A stretch of 27,951 nt of DNA from Sperchopsis tessellata (taxonomy: Eukaryota > Arthropoda > Insecta > Coleoptera > Hydrophilidae). This document shows positions 1-9,129 of this stretch, piece by piece. The notes below the pieces were generated by a model. The model was given only the letters and a program-made list of their open reading frames with translations, was not told the DNA's origin and did not search any database. Position 1 is the stretch's first letter. Every line of letters starts with the position of its first letter. The position numbers and the translations under genes were made by a program. The stretch is taken from assembly GCA_033557685.1 (NCBI GenBank), contig JAWQRN010000603.1, positions 1 through 27,951 of the forward strand. Reading direction: 5' to 3'.

Positions 1-75
1 TGTCCCTTGCAATAGTGGACGAAACGTCGGCACTTGTCAGAGCCTCTACACGGTTTCCACCCGGAAACAACATTC
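1..75 (+). repeat. Dispersed repeat, second copy near 21171
   Basis: The first ~75 bases match 21171-21245 in the same orientation, including the shared opening TGTCCCTTGC, the core GTGGACGAAAC and a later ACCCGGAAACA. A third, inverted match to the core lies at 21096-21124. The segment can form a short hairpin (GTCC at 2-5 with GGAC at 17-20) directly followed by GAAAC. Such a stem plus GAAAC is seen at the 3' ends of Penelope-like elements, but no coding part is present and the left side is cut by the window edge. The class of repeat is therefore unknown. Confidence 0.6.
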
Positions 76-204
76 ATCGAGAACACAGTTTGGTTTCAGC
101 AGCGCTACTGAAACACGGGAGACCTTACTCAGCATGCAAGTGCTACTCCAAAGATTTAGAGAGATGAACTGTGATGGTTAGGTTTTCTCTCACTTTAACA
201 CATG

Positions 205-1506
205 AAGAAATAATATTTTTAGTAAAATTGCATAACTCGGCTTTTTTTCATGCCATTATAAAATTTACTTTGTTACAAGTTGGGTATATTTTTATTTGAC
301 AAAAGTGCAATAGCCTCCTGGAAGTATCACTTCCGGTCTAGTTACATGTCCTAAAATCAACCGGTGCCTTAAATTTACAACTAAAACCTTATATTCCAAC
401 ATACACATAGTGACACACAAACATGCCAAGAATAGTCAAATCTGTTTGAGGGGACCATATTTCGAATAAATACATTCTCCTTACTATAGTAAGTATCGAA
501 AGTAATAGGATTAATACTTAGCCATCCACAAATTTATTGTAGGCAGGTATTGGATTAGCAATCATTTTGCAAGTTACACATGGTTATACAGATTATTGTT
601 ATTTCCTGTTTGTAAAAAGGCACAGAAAAACAGTAAGGTTTATAAGAACATTTTATAAGTGGTAGGAAAAAAATGAGTAATATGTTACTATTGTGATTTT
701 AATACTTGTTTTATGTTTCGTTTTTTTACAAATAAAAAAGTAATTTGCTTTAATTAAGTGGTAGAAATAGTAGATGTGCGATATTTGAATTTTTTTATTT
801 GTGAATGGGATTTTTTTTTAAATCCTCTACGTCTAGATGCAAAATTAAGATTCTTTACCGTTAATTGATACTTTTATTGACAGACATATTTTACCTAAAA
901 AAAAATTAAATATTTTACAGGATGTTGGATGTAAATTTGCAAAAATACATTGTTGAATAATGTTTTTTTTTTCTTGCCGTATGATACTTGCATATGCAAA
1001 GGATATGCACAGAAAAATTTCTGGCTTGTACAGGGTGCCAAGAAAATAAATATAAAAAAATAAAAATGTTGACCTTTTTATCTCTACTTGGTAGGTACCT
1101 TTATTTAAAAATGTTTTGGCTCGATTTTTATTAAATACAATGACTAGAGTATATAGAGTATATTTTTTTTTCAGAACTTTATTACAGAAAATTATCATTT
1201 TATCTTTTCATAGCGCTCATTTTATTATTATGAAATGTTTTTATTTGGATTTAACAGATCACATTATTGTAGTCTGAATCCATATATATTTATTATTTTT
1301 GATCTCTTTTTTTAAATTCTGATTCCATTTTGTAGTTGTAAGATATGCTTACATATCTACATTATTTACCAAACAATATTTATATAGAAATCGTAATAAC
1401 TTTTCACAATACAATAGAGTACTAGAGAGAACATAATGATTTTAATATTTGAATAAATAGATTGTATTTGCATATGTGAACTTTATTCATGACAAACTCT
1501 GAACCT
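205..1506. repeat. 1302-bp tandem duplication, copy 1
   Basis: This block is repeated head to tail immediately downstream. Every landmark compared lies exactly 1302 bases apart: the unit start at 205/1507, the nine-T run near 812/2114, and the final GAACCT at 1501/2803. I saw no substitution or indel between copies. The sequence is about 70% A+T and contains no recognisable transposon gene, inverted ends or RNA gene. A 117-codon minus-strand reading frame (845-1198) occurs identically in both copies, but its composition is what AT-rich noncoding DNA gives by chance and I do not call it a gene. Confidence 0.95.
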
Positions 1507-2809
1507 AAGAAATAATATTTTTAGTAAAATTGCATAACTCGGCTTTTTTTCATGCCATTATAAAATTTACTTTGTTACAAGTTGGGTATATTTTTATTTG
1601 ACAAAAGTGCAATAGCCTCCTGGAAGTATCACTTCCGGTCTAGTTACATGTCCTAAAATCAACCGGTGCCTTAAATTTACAACTAAAACCTTATATTCCA
1701 ACATACACATAGTGACACACAAACATGCCAAGAATAGTCAAATCTGTTTGAGGGGACCATATTTCGAATAAATACATTCTCCTTACTATAGTAAGTATCG
1801 AAAGTAATAGGATTAATACTTAGCCATCCACAAATTTATTGTAGGCAGGTATTGGATTAGCAATCATTTTGCAAGTTACACATGGTTATACAGATTATTG
1901 TTATTTCCTGTTTGTAAAAAGGCACAGAAAAACAGTAAGGTTTATAAGAACATTTTATAAGTGGTAGGAAAAAAATGAGTAATATGTTACTATTGTGATT
2001 TTAATACTTGTTTTATGTTTCGTTTTTTTACAAATAAAAAAGTAATTTGCTTTAATTAAGTGGTAGAAATAGTAGATGTGCGATATTTGAATTTTTTTAT
2101 TTGTGAATGGGATTTTTTTTTAAATCCTCTACGTCTAGATGCAAAATTAAGATTCTTTACCGTTAATTGATACTTTTATTGACAGACATATTTTACCTAA
2201 AAAAAAATTAAATATTTTACAGGATGTTGGATGTAAATTTGCAAAAATACATTGTTGAATAATGTTTTTTTTTTCTTGCCGTATGATACTTGCATATGCA
2301 AAGGATATGCACAGAAAAATTTCTGGCTTGTACAGGGTGCCAAGAAAATAAATATAAAAAAATAAAAATGTTGACCTTTTTATCTCTACTTGGTAGGTAC
2401 CTTTATTTAAAAATGTTTTGGCTCGATTTTTATTAAATACAATGACTAGAGTATATAGAGTATATTTTTTTTTCAGAACTTTATTACAGAAAATTATCAT
2501 TTTATCTTTTCATAGCGCTCATTTTATTATTATGAAATGTTTTTATTTGGATTTAACAGATCACATTATTGTAGTCTGAATCCATATATATTTATTATTT
2601 TTGATCTCTTTTTTTAAATTCTGATTCCATTTTGTAGTTGTAAGATATGCTTACATATCTACATTATTTACCAAACAATATTTATATAGAAATCGTAATA
2701 ACTTTTCACAATACAATAGAGTACTAGAGAGAACATAATGATTTTAATATTTGAATAAATAGATTGTATTTGCATATGTGAACTTTATTCATGACAAACT
2801 CTGAACCTA
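1507..2809. repeat. 1302-bp tandem duplication, copy 2
   Basis: This is the second, apparently identical copy of the unit at 205-1506. The junction between copies reads GAACCT followed by AAGAAATAAT. The left flank (CACATG) and right flank (ATTTTATAATT) differ from it, with only one base of microhomology. Two copies are present, not an array. It may be a recent unequal-exchange or replication-slippage event, the visible part of a long-monomer satellite, or an assembly duplication; the sequence alone cannot separate these. Confidence 0.95.
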
Positions 2810-2979
2810 TTTTATAATTTAATACATCTATAATATTTTAAACAAAAATAACGAACTACTGATTTATAACTGGTATTTTATGGCCCTCGAAAATAAATCC
2901 AAAGGGCAAATTAGATTTGAATGGAACATTACTACTTGGTTAATGTACCACTTAAAAGGATTTATTACTCTAAAATTGT

Positions 2980-3157
2980 AAACCGATTTTGCAGGGCAAG
3001 GTAGAAGGCAGGAGGGGACCCGGTAGAAGAAGGATATCTTGGTTGAAAAACCTGCGTACATGGTATAATATAATAACATTGGGAATCTACCAAAGTACGC
3101 ATAACCATGATGTTCACCAACATCCTTAAAGGATAGGCAGCATAAGAAGAAGAAAAT
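2980..3157 (+). pseudogene. RTE-like LINE, 3' terminal fragment
   Basis: A short open stretch (2995-3129) encodes a very basic tail beginning GKVEGRRGPGRRRISWLKNL, with a Trp-Tyr a few residues later. This is the C-terminal signature that follows the reverse transcriptase domain in many insect RTE-like non-LTR retrotransposons. The usual reading then continues in another frame (TMMFTNILKG near 3105-3135), showing an indel. A GAAGAAGAA run (about 3147-3156) closes the fragment, as expected for the simple-repeat tail of these elements. The RT, endonuclease and 5' parts are missing, so this is a 5'-truncated dead copy. The lineage call is from motif memory only. Confidence 0.7.
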
Positions 3158-3321
3158 TGAGAGTATTTTTAAATAGACATAACCATTACCTGCTTATTTG
3201 ATTTTCTGTTGTACTTTTTGAGCATAAGTAAGTGAAATATAAGACTTCATTACTCTGAAGATGTAGATAACACAAGTTCTATGACATTACAAATTCAAAA
3301 TTAGCAAATAGAGATATCATC

Positions 3322-4390
3322 TGCCCATTGAGCTCGAAAATGTTCTCTATTTATATGTCCGATTTGGCAGATAAGTGGGTGGGGTCAATTGGGAGGAGTA
3401 ATAGTATGAAAGTTAAAGATTGATCTCTAGCTTATGCCGATGACATAGTCCTTATAGCGAAAGAAACAAAAAAAAAACTGAAGAATATGATGAAGACAAT
3501 GAAGAGATACTTAGTCAGGAAGAAACTTACAGTGAATACGAAGAAATCAAAGGTGATTATATTTTAAAAGAATGGTGGAAGAAACAAAATAGACAAATGG
3601 ATATGGGGAAGGGAAGAAACTGAGGAAGTGAAGGCGTTAAAATACTTGGGATACAACTTCCAGAGAAATAATGGAAAAGAGGGACATATAAGACACATTA
3701 GTAAGAGGGCGACAATTGTAATGATAAAGTAGGTAAAAAAAATTCGATAGCCTCATTAAGAGCATTGTAATATATAGTCGCAATTTGAGGTTGGAATGAA
3801 CAAAGGAAGTTAGAGGAATTGCACTAGATATTTAACGTGGATTATGCAGTTGGATTGATGCACACTTACGTATATAGTTCTGAAAAATAAACATAAACAG
3901 ATAAATTAAGAAAGGACGCTGGAAAAAGAGCCATGAGGAAATGATGACATTAACCACGATTATTTTAATACTTCAGGAATGCTGGAAGTAAAAGCAAGGA
4001 AATAGCCAAAAACAAAAAACCGGTAAAATATGAAAAACTACTACGAGAAAAACGGATTCGCTAGAAGACATAAGAAGAACAGAGATTCAGGAGATAGTGA
4101 CAATAGTGGTACACAGAGATAGGCAAGTGCAGAAGCAGAAACAGTTTAATAAAATAATGAATACAAGTTATAACAGGCAATACAGGCAGCCAAAGTGTTG
4201 TGGAGCAGTTTAGATGAGGCAATGAGGAGATGGCGAACAGATACTGAATGGGCGAACAGATACTGAATGGGTGAACAGATACTGAATGGGCGAACAGATA
4301 CTGAATGGGCGAACAGATACTAAATGGGCCAAGATATTGAAGTGTGCAGGATGTATGAAAAGGATGAAGAAATAATGGAAACATTTTCAT
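3322..4390 (+). pseudogene. R1/Jockey-superfamily LINE reverse transcriptase remnant
   Basis: Reading from 3322 gives CPLSSKMFSIYMSDLADKW, an RT palm segment of the form C-P-L-S-P-L-L-F-N-I-Y. A stop follows at 3421, then SLAYADDIVLIAKE, whose YADD (3433-3444) carries the catalytic aspartates. Next come a KSKV segment, a stop at 3565, ALKYLGYNF (the YLG of the RT thumb) and a stop at 3730. Past 3800 the homology is weak. Near 4205-4390 the fragments NEEMANRY and CRMYEKDEEIMETF resemble the C-terminal NRYW and Cys/His region of hymenopteran-type R1-like LINEs. At least three stops and several frame changes make it non-functional. The 5' endonuclease half is absent. Confidence 0.7.
4232..4326 (+). 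repeat. 19-bp minisatellite, five copies
   Basis: There are five head-to-tail copies of a 19-bp unit, GGCGAACAGATACTGAATG, starting at 4232, 4251, 4270, 4289 and 4308. Copy 3 has one C-to-T change and copy 5 one G-to-A change. The unit lies where the surrounding LINE remnant would encode its NRYW segment, so it appears to have grown from LINE coding sequence. Nineteen is not a multiple of three, so each added copy shifts the frame. There are no unique spacers, so it is not a CRISPR array. Confidence 0.95.
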
Positions 4391-4519
4391 AATCCATTGT
4401 GTGAGCAGTCTGATGAACATGGGAGCCTATGGCACAAGCCCGAGGTCTAACACGTAAATCACTACGATGATTAGTAATACGATTGCGCAAGCGCTGGGAA
4501 GTTTCACCTATGTACATTT
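4388..4519 (-). pseudogene. Penelope-like element, GIY-YIG endonuclease fragment
   Basis: The minus strand reads MYIGETSQRLRNRITNH and then RPRACAIGSHVHQTAHTMDY. This matches the layout of the GIY-YIG nuclease at the C-terminus of Penelope-like retroelements: a YIG, then an Arg-rich helix with R...NH, then an alanine/His block of the form A-x-H-x-x-x-T-x-H. The GIY half, expected upstream (above 4519), is missing; an oppositely oriented Penelope-like fragment begins there. At the other end it meets the LINE remnant near 4388. GIY-YIG enzymes nick target DNA for reverse transcription, but this piece is far too short to act. Confidence 0.6.
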
Positions 4520-4529
4520 AATTTAATAG

Positions 4530-5150
4530 ATGACTTTACAACAGAACCCACTTAAAATTATCCAGAAAACCTTTTCCAAGAAGCTAAAAGTACCTTCCTC
4601 TATGAAATATGTCACCATTCCTTCTTCCAGCAGCCTTTCATGTAACATTTTACAATCCCTGTCCGATAATATAATCAGTTTTCCATCTACTCCCAAAACT
4701 AGAAGTGGGGTTCTATAAACTACTCTAATTATATTGATCAAACTAGTCGTTCATTTCTGACCAGATATAAAGAACACATTCGGCGAACTCAGTATAACAC
4801 CGACAGATCCAGTTTTCCAGCCATGTTGTTTATTGCAATCATAAACCTGATCTCAAAAAACCGTTTATCTGCTCCCTAAAGGTTACAAACTCAAGATCGT
4901 GGAGTATCTTGAGATATATCTCAACTTCCTATTGATCATACCCCTCACTCTAACATTGGTACTAACCAAAATTAACTAATTAACAGGTGATGTATTTACC
5001 TTGCTCAGAACACATAACATATATAATTATGTCTTTGTTACACCATTTTAATAAGTAATTGATAATGTCCTGAATGGTCGAAACCTGTCGCTATGTAAAT
5101 TAAATTTGTAGAAGGACAACATCCTTTTTTAATTGTTTTAAATATATTCA
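4530..5150 (+). pseudogene. Penelope-like element, 3' end with GIY-YIG remnant
   Basis: An open stretch (4530-4718) ends SDNIISFPSTPKTRSGVL, resembling the linker between RT and nuclease in Penelope-like elements, where the following GVYK forms the GIY half. After a stop and indel the reading resumes as YIDQTSRSFLTRYKEHIRRT (4730-4790), the YIG half with Gly changed to Asp and the catalytic-helix Arg retained. The coding match fades after 4860. The 3' untranslated part runs to about 5150 and contains GTCCTGAATGGTCGAAACC (5067-5085), a small stem followed by GAAAC that is typical of these element ends. Its nuclease sequence differs from the minus-strand fragment next door, so the two are different lineages. 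Confidence 0.6.
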
Positions 5151-5885
5151 TGATTTACTTCTTATTTTTAATATCACAAAGGACTCTAACAGCCTGAGCC
5201 TACTGGAGGCACCCAAAGATTGAATACCATATTTCTATCCATGCATAGGATATAATTGCAGTGTGTAGCTGCATTGTTCACCATGCTGTCGGCTTTACGT
5301 CTGTACAAATTTAGGAGGTGAGACAATGTTTATACAATAATTTGCTTTATAACAATTATTTATTATAAATGAAGTGTTTTGGATAATGATCATATTATAT
5401 CTTTTTTTTGTAATAATCCATTTCCCTTCATTAAAACTACTATCTTTTTAAACATATTTAGGGTGCTTCTGTAATCAAGAAAGTTTCACTTTAAACTTTG
5501 TGTAAAGCGATTGAAATTGTTTTAAGTTTATATCATCTGCATCAATAGACATACTATTTTTGTATGCACAGATAATATATCAGTAGTTCAAGGACTAATT
5601 GAAACAATCTGCTAATGTATTCTAATGTACATCTCGTGGCAAGAATATCAACGTTCCCTACCTAAGGCTTGTTTAGATTAGCTACCAGAAAATGGTGGTT
5701 TTTAAAGATTACATAAATTATGTATTGTTTTTTATTGTAATTTTATAAATATGAAAAAATTGTTTTAAACATTTGTTTGGTTTAAATAAGTATTTACAAC
5801 ATATTTTAAACATGTTTTAAAAGGTTTTTAAAGGTGTTTTAAACAAAAAACTAGTTAAAAAAACCATTTGTCTAAAATAAAAAAA
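5151..5885. other. No gene seen; AT-rich spacer
   Basis: I see no coding region or family-level match here. The right half (5700-5885) is very AT-rich and holds repeated TTTTAAA-type words around 5760-5850 (for example GTTTTAAACA and TTTTTAAAGG), which look like low-complexity sequence. Confidence 0.5.
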
Positions 5886-5887
5886 AG

Positions 5888-5937
5888 CCGTCTCTTAGGT
5901 CAGGGCTAAGTACTAGACTACTAAGCGTGGGGTCTTC
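5888..5937 (+). repeat. tRNA-like head of SINE, fragment
   Basis: About 48 bases match the head of the SINE at 25891-26146 (read on the minus strand there), including GGCTAAGTACTAG and CTAAG.GTGGGGTCTT. The A-box region reads TTAGGTCAGGGCTAAG, a degenerate form of TTAGCTCAGTGGCTAAG. The match stops abruptly at CTTCTTC, where the minus-strand LINE begins, so the SINE body is missing or was replaced. Confidence 0.7.
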
Positions 5938-5939
5938 TT

Positions 5940-6848
5940 CTCTTTTCTCAAACTATTTTCATTAATTCTTCTCAATATTCTCATCTCTGCCGTTTCCAAC
6001 AATTTTTGTGTTTTAGATGTGCCCGGTCTTGTCTCGGCTGTATATGTCAATATTGGTCTTATCGCGGCTTTGTATATCCTTTTGTTTCCACTTTTATGTG
6101 TTTGATTCTCCATATTGTGTTGTTCAGGCAATCTGCAATCTTATTAGTCTTATGTACTTGGTCCTTCTTTTTCTACATCTCCGTAACTTGATAATGTTAT
6201 ACCTAGGTATTTCATTTCCATAACCTGTTATATGCTTACACCATCAATTTCCAATTTACATCTTATAGGTTACTTGTTAATTTCTAGTGATTTTGTTTTT
6301 CCGGTTGAGTTGATCATATTGAATTTTTTTGCCGTTGTGTTAAATCTGTGGACTAATCTTTATAAGTTGTCTTCGCCCTGACCTATTAGCACTGAGTCGT
6401 CCACATAATAGAGTACTTTCATCTCCTTGTTTCCCATTATGTAGCCTCTTCTTTTGTTAACATTTTTTATTATTTCATCCATTATTAAATTGAATAGTAA
6501 TGGGCTTGAGGAGTCTTCGTGTCTAATTCCTGTTCCTATGTTTATTGGGTTTGTTAGTCGTCCATCTATTCTGGCTTCTATTATATTTTTCTTATAGATG
6601 TTTCAATTGTTTTTATGATGTCTAAGGGGGGTTCTCTGTTATGCAAGAGGTGGATTACGTCTTTCAGTCTCACTCTGTCGAATGCCTTTTTTAGGTCGGC
6701 GAAATACAGGAAGGCTGGTTTGTCGTCATATTCAATTGTTTTTGCAGTATTTTGTGTTACTGCGAATGTGTGCATGATCTTCCACTGCGAAATCCTTGCT
6801 GTTCGTCTGTCAAGGTTGTTTTTTTATAGTTGTTTATATAGCACCATG
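5940..6848 (-). pseudogene. RTE-like LINE reverse transcriptase pseudogene
   Basis: Read on the minus strand, the RT motifs appear in the normal order but in shifting frames: TDEQQGFRSGRSC (about 6775-6815), YFADLKKAFDRVRLKDVIHL (about 6640-6710, with the first catalytic Asp), SSSPLLFNLIMDEII (about 6465-6510), YYVDDSVLIG (about 6380-6410, the YADD box as YVDD), KYLGITLSSYGD (about 6180-6215) and KAAIRPILTYTAETRPGTS (about 6018-6075). It ends near RRINENSL at the junction with the SINE head. Stops occur after GEDNL, after EINK and in the YLG-downstream region. Both the endonuclease (upstream) and the 3' tail are absent. Its sequence differs from the RTE-like copies at 15.1-15.8 and 18.8-19.2 kb, so it is a separate subfamily. 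Confidence 0.8.
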
Positions 6849-6875
6849 TCTATTCCAAAATTAACGCCATTATAT

Positions 6876-7765
6876 TTAAGGGCTTACATAAACTTGAGAC
6901 GCCTAAAAGTAGTGTTATGTTGAAGAATTTTTTTTGTGTATAAAATTGAATTTTATTGAACAACCATGATATGCATTTTAAAGTATGACATTTTATCTAC
7001 AGTGTGAAAATTTGGTTAAAAAATTTCAAACGGTAAAAAAGTTGCACTCGTTTTCCTGGGACGTGTTTTTGTTGACAGCGTTTGCGGTACCAGACGTGCC
7101 TCTGCCATTTTTTCTTAAAGTAGCAAGATAAAACTAGTACTTATCGAGCCGGAATTTAAAATTTTTTTCGGGTCATGGCAGTCACTGGAATAAAACAGGA
7201 GATTTTTCGCCTCAAAATTATTCAGTACTTATGATGAAAAAAAAAACTACGCCAGGTATCGAAAAAACGGCTCGATAAGTACAAGGTTATTGTGTGAAGC
7301 ATAACTGTGCAAAACTTGATCCCGATCGGTCCAGTAGTTGCGGAGATATTTCTGGTATCGATTTGGAAAACACTGTTTCGAGTAAAACGCGTTTAAAGTT
7401 TTGAGTACACTTTACACTGAAATAACTGGTTAATTTTAAACTTACATGATATCGTCCGATTCCTGGGCCATATGACGGATCTTCCTTAGATGTTGACGCT
7501 TCCATTAGATTTTTTTTGTTGTGTCAACCAACAGGAGCGAGAACATCCGGCTCATAGTCAAACAGATGACAAAGCCGGGTCTACCTGCGCCCCACAACTG
7601 TTAGTCGTTGCTCACCCGGTTAGTTACAAAACGCTATAACATCGTCATTACTACGAATTTCCTTATGAAATTTTCAAGGTATGCACTCAAAGGATAGTAC
7701 TTTCAAATGAGCACCTTTTTGAAAATCGATCTTTTTGACCTACCCAGATGTATATAAGCCCTTAA
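6876..7765. mobile_element. 882-bp DNA transposon/MITE with TTAA target duplication
   Basis: The element spans 6880-7761. The left end reads GGGCTTACATAAAC and the right end, reverse complemented, GGGCTTATATACATC, so the terminal inverted repeats are ~14 bp with two mismatches. TTAA flanks both sides (6876-6879 and 7762-7765), a perfect 4-bp target duplication. TTAA duplications are known for piggyBac, Kolobok and some Sola elements. The interior has no transposase: its longest reading frames are under 75 codons and unrecognised. It is GC-richer than its flanks and includes AAAACGCGTTTAAAGTTTTG. It is most likely non-autonomous and sits beside the 5' end of the neighbouring LINE fragment. Confidence 0.75.
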
Positions 7766-8990
7766 ATATTAAAAATTTGTATATATGCACTAAAAGCAAT
7801 AAGAGTAAGTGGTAGTTATATTTGTTTAATATAAACACAAACTAGTTTTTGTATTTATTATCTATATATTTAAAACCACGTCGTTTTATTTGTAAAGATT
7901 GTTAGATATTTCGGATGAACAGATTTTATTTTTTTTTTAAGAAAACTATTTACACTATTGCTTTATGCAAATGAAAAGTAAAATTTTTGCCATAATCATA
8001 ATATTATTCGTCCTTACTAGCAGTGGTTACTAATTAAAAGCAGTCATTTTCGACTGACTGGTTACCGCACAGATTTTAACGAAAAATGCGTCATTCAAAG
8101 GCTAAGTGAGAATTGTCCAAGTGAAATGGGACATGTCCACAAAAACAAGTTTTGGGAAAAGTTGAAAACTATTTACCCAACCCTAAACATAAGATTTTGA
8201 AATTAACTCTAATAATCCTTTGAGTAAGTTGGAAACTAATATGTTAAAGACTCACAGTAAAGACTTTTATAATATTTAAAAAGCAATATTTGGCCATGTC
8301 TAATGACGTCATGTCTTATCCATTGTTGCGGTATCCAAGAAATAATTATAACATCGTAAACACAGACGCTTTTCTTTATACACACAATAAAGTGGAATGT
8401 CAATTTAAAAGTTAGGTAGCTCTTTATAATGTAGAAACTGATGGTAAGAAATGTATTTTGAAATGCAGCTAATTTTACTTTGTCCAGGACTTATACAGTA
8501 TCTACATGTTTCGTCTGTTTTTTGAGGGATTCTTACTCAGTATTCCGTACATAAGATATGTGATAAAAAATATTCGAATTTTATTAAAAGTGGATAGTCC
8601 GATTTTGTATGGACCCTTCACAATTATATGTCCAGATGCATCTATTTTCTTTCTAATTCATCCCTGAGCTTTGCATTTTTGATGATATTTCTTACTCGAA
8701 AGGCAATTAATTTTTGTTCAAAACTCTTCTATAATAAACTCATCGCGGCATACGTACTTACTTACCTAAAAACACAAAATATGGCTTTGATGATTTTCTA
8801 GAATCCTTAGCCTTAGCTTTAAATGTTCTTTTACAAATAACTCTGGCACGTTTTCATACGATGTAGTTATCTAAAGTTGTGTTTAGTTTGTATTCAATGA
8901 ATGTTTTCTTTTTATTTTGCAATATCACTTTACATTCGACAACCCATCAAATAGGTGTAGGTTGATTACTAGGGCAGAATGGTTGATTTC
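7766..8990. other. No gene recognised
   Basis: This AT-rich stretch has no convincing coding region. On the minus strand 8765-8860 is open as TSYENVPELFVKEH and onward, ending at a TAG beside a GGTAAGTAAG donor-like string, and 8560-8740 looks slightly less random than its surroundings. Neither is enough to call an exon or a transposon fragment. Confidence 0.4.
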
Positions 8991-9129
8991 AAGTGTTTCG
9001 AGTAACACACCTTCTCCACCACATTATGGAAATTTACTGGTCGATTTATAATAAAATTGTGACAAGTTGCACTCAACTCGTCTCAATTGGCATTTTTATC
9101 GCACATTTCCTCGAAGTAAATGTTATATC

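Noticed and set aside
314..336. Short palindrome GGAAGTATCACTTCC in the duplicated unit
   Set aside because: Fifteen bases with a 3-base centre is within chance expectation for 28 kb and has no supporting context.
845..1198. 117-codon minus-strand open frame, repeated identically at 2147-2500
   Set aside because: It is identical only because the DNA is duplicated. The composition (Phe, Ile, Lys, Tyr, Leu) is typical of translated AT-rich noncoding sequence and no motif is present.
4232..4326. Regular short repeats as a CRISPR array
   Set aside because: The 19-bp units are directly adjacent with no spacers, and the setting is an animal genome.
8765..8860. Minus-strand exon ending at a GGTAAGTAAG donor
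   Set aside because: The open frame is about 30 codons, matches no protein I know, and no acceptor or neighbouring exon is visible.
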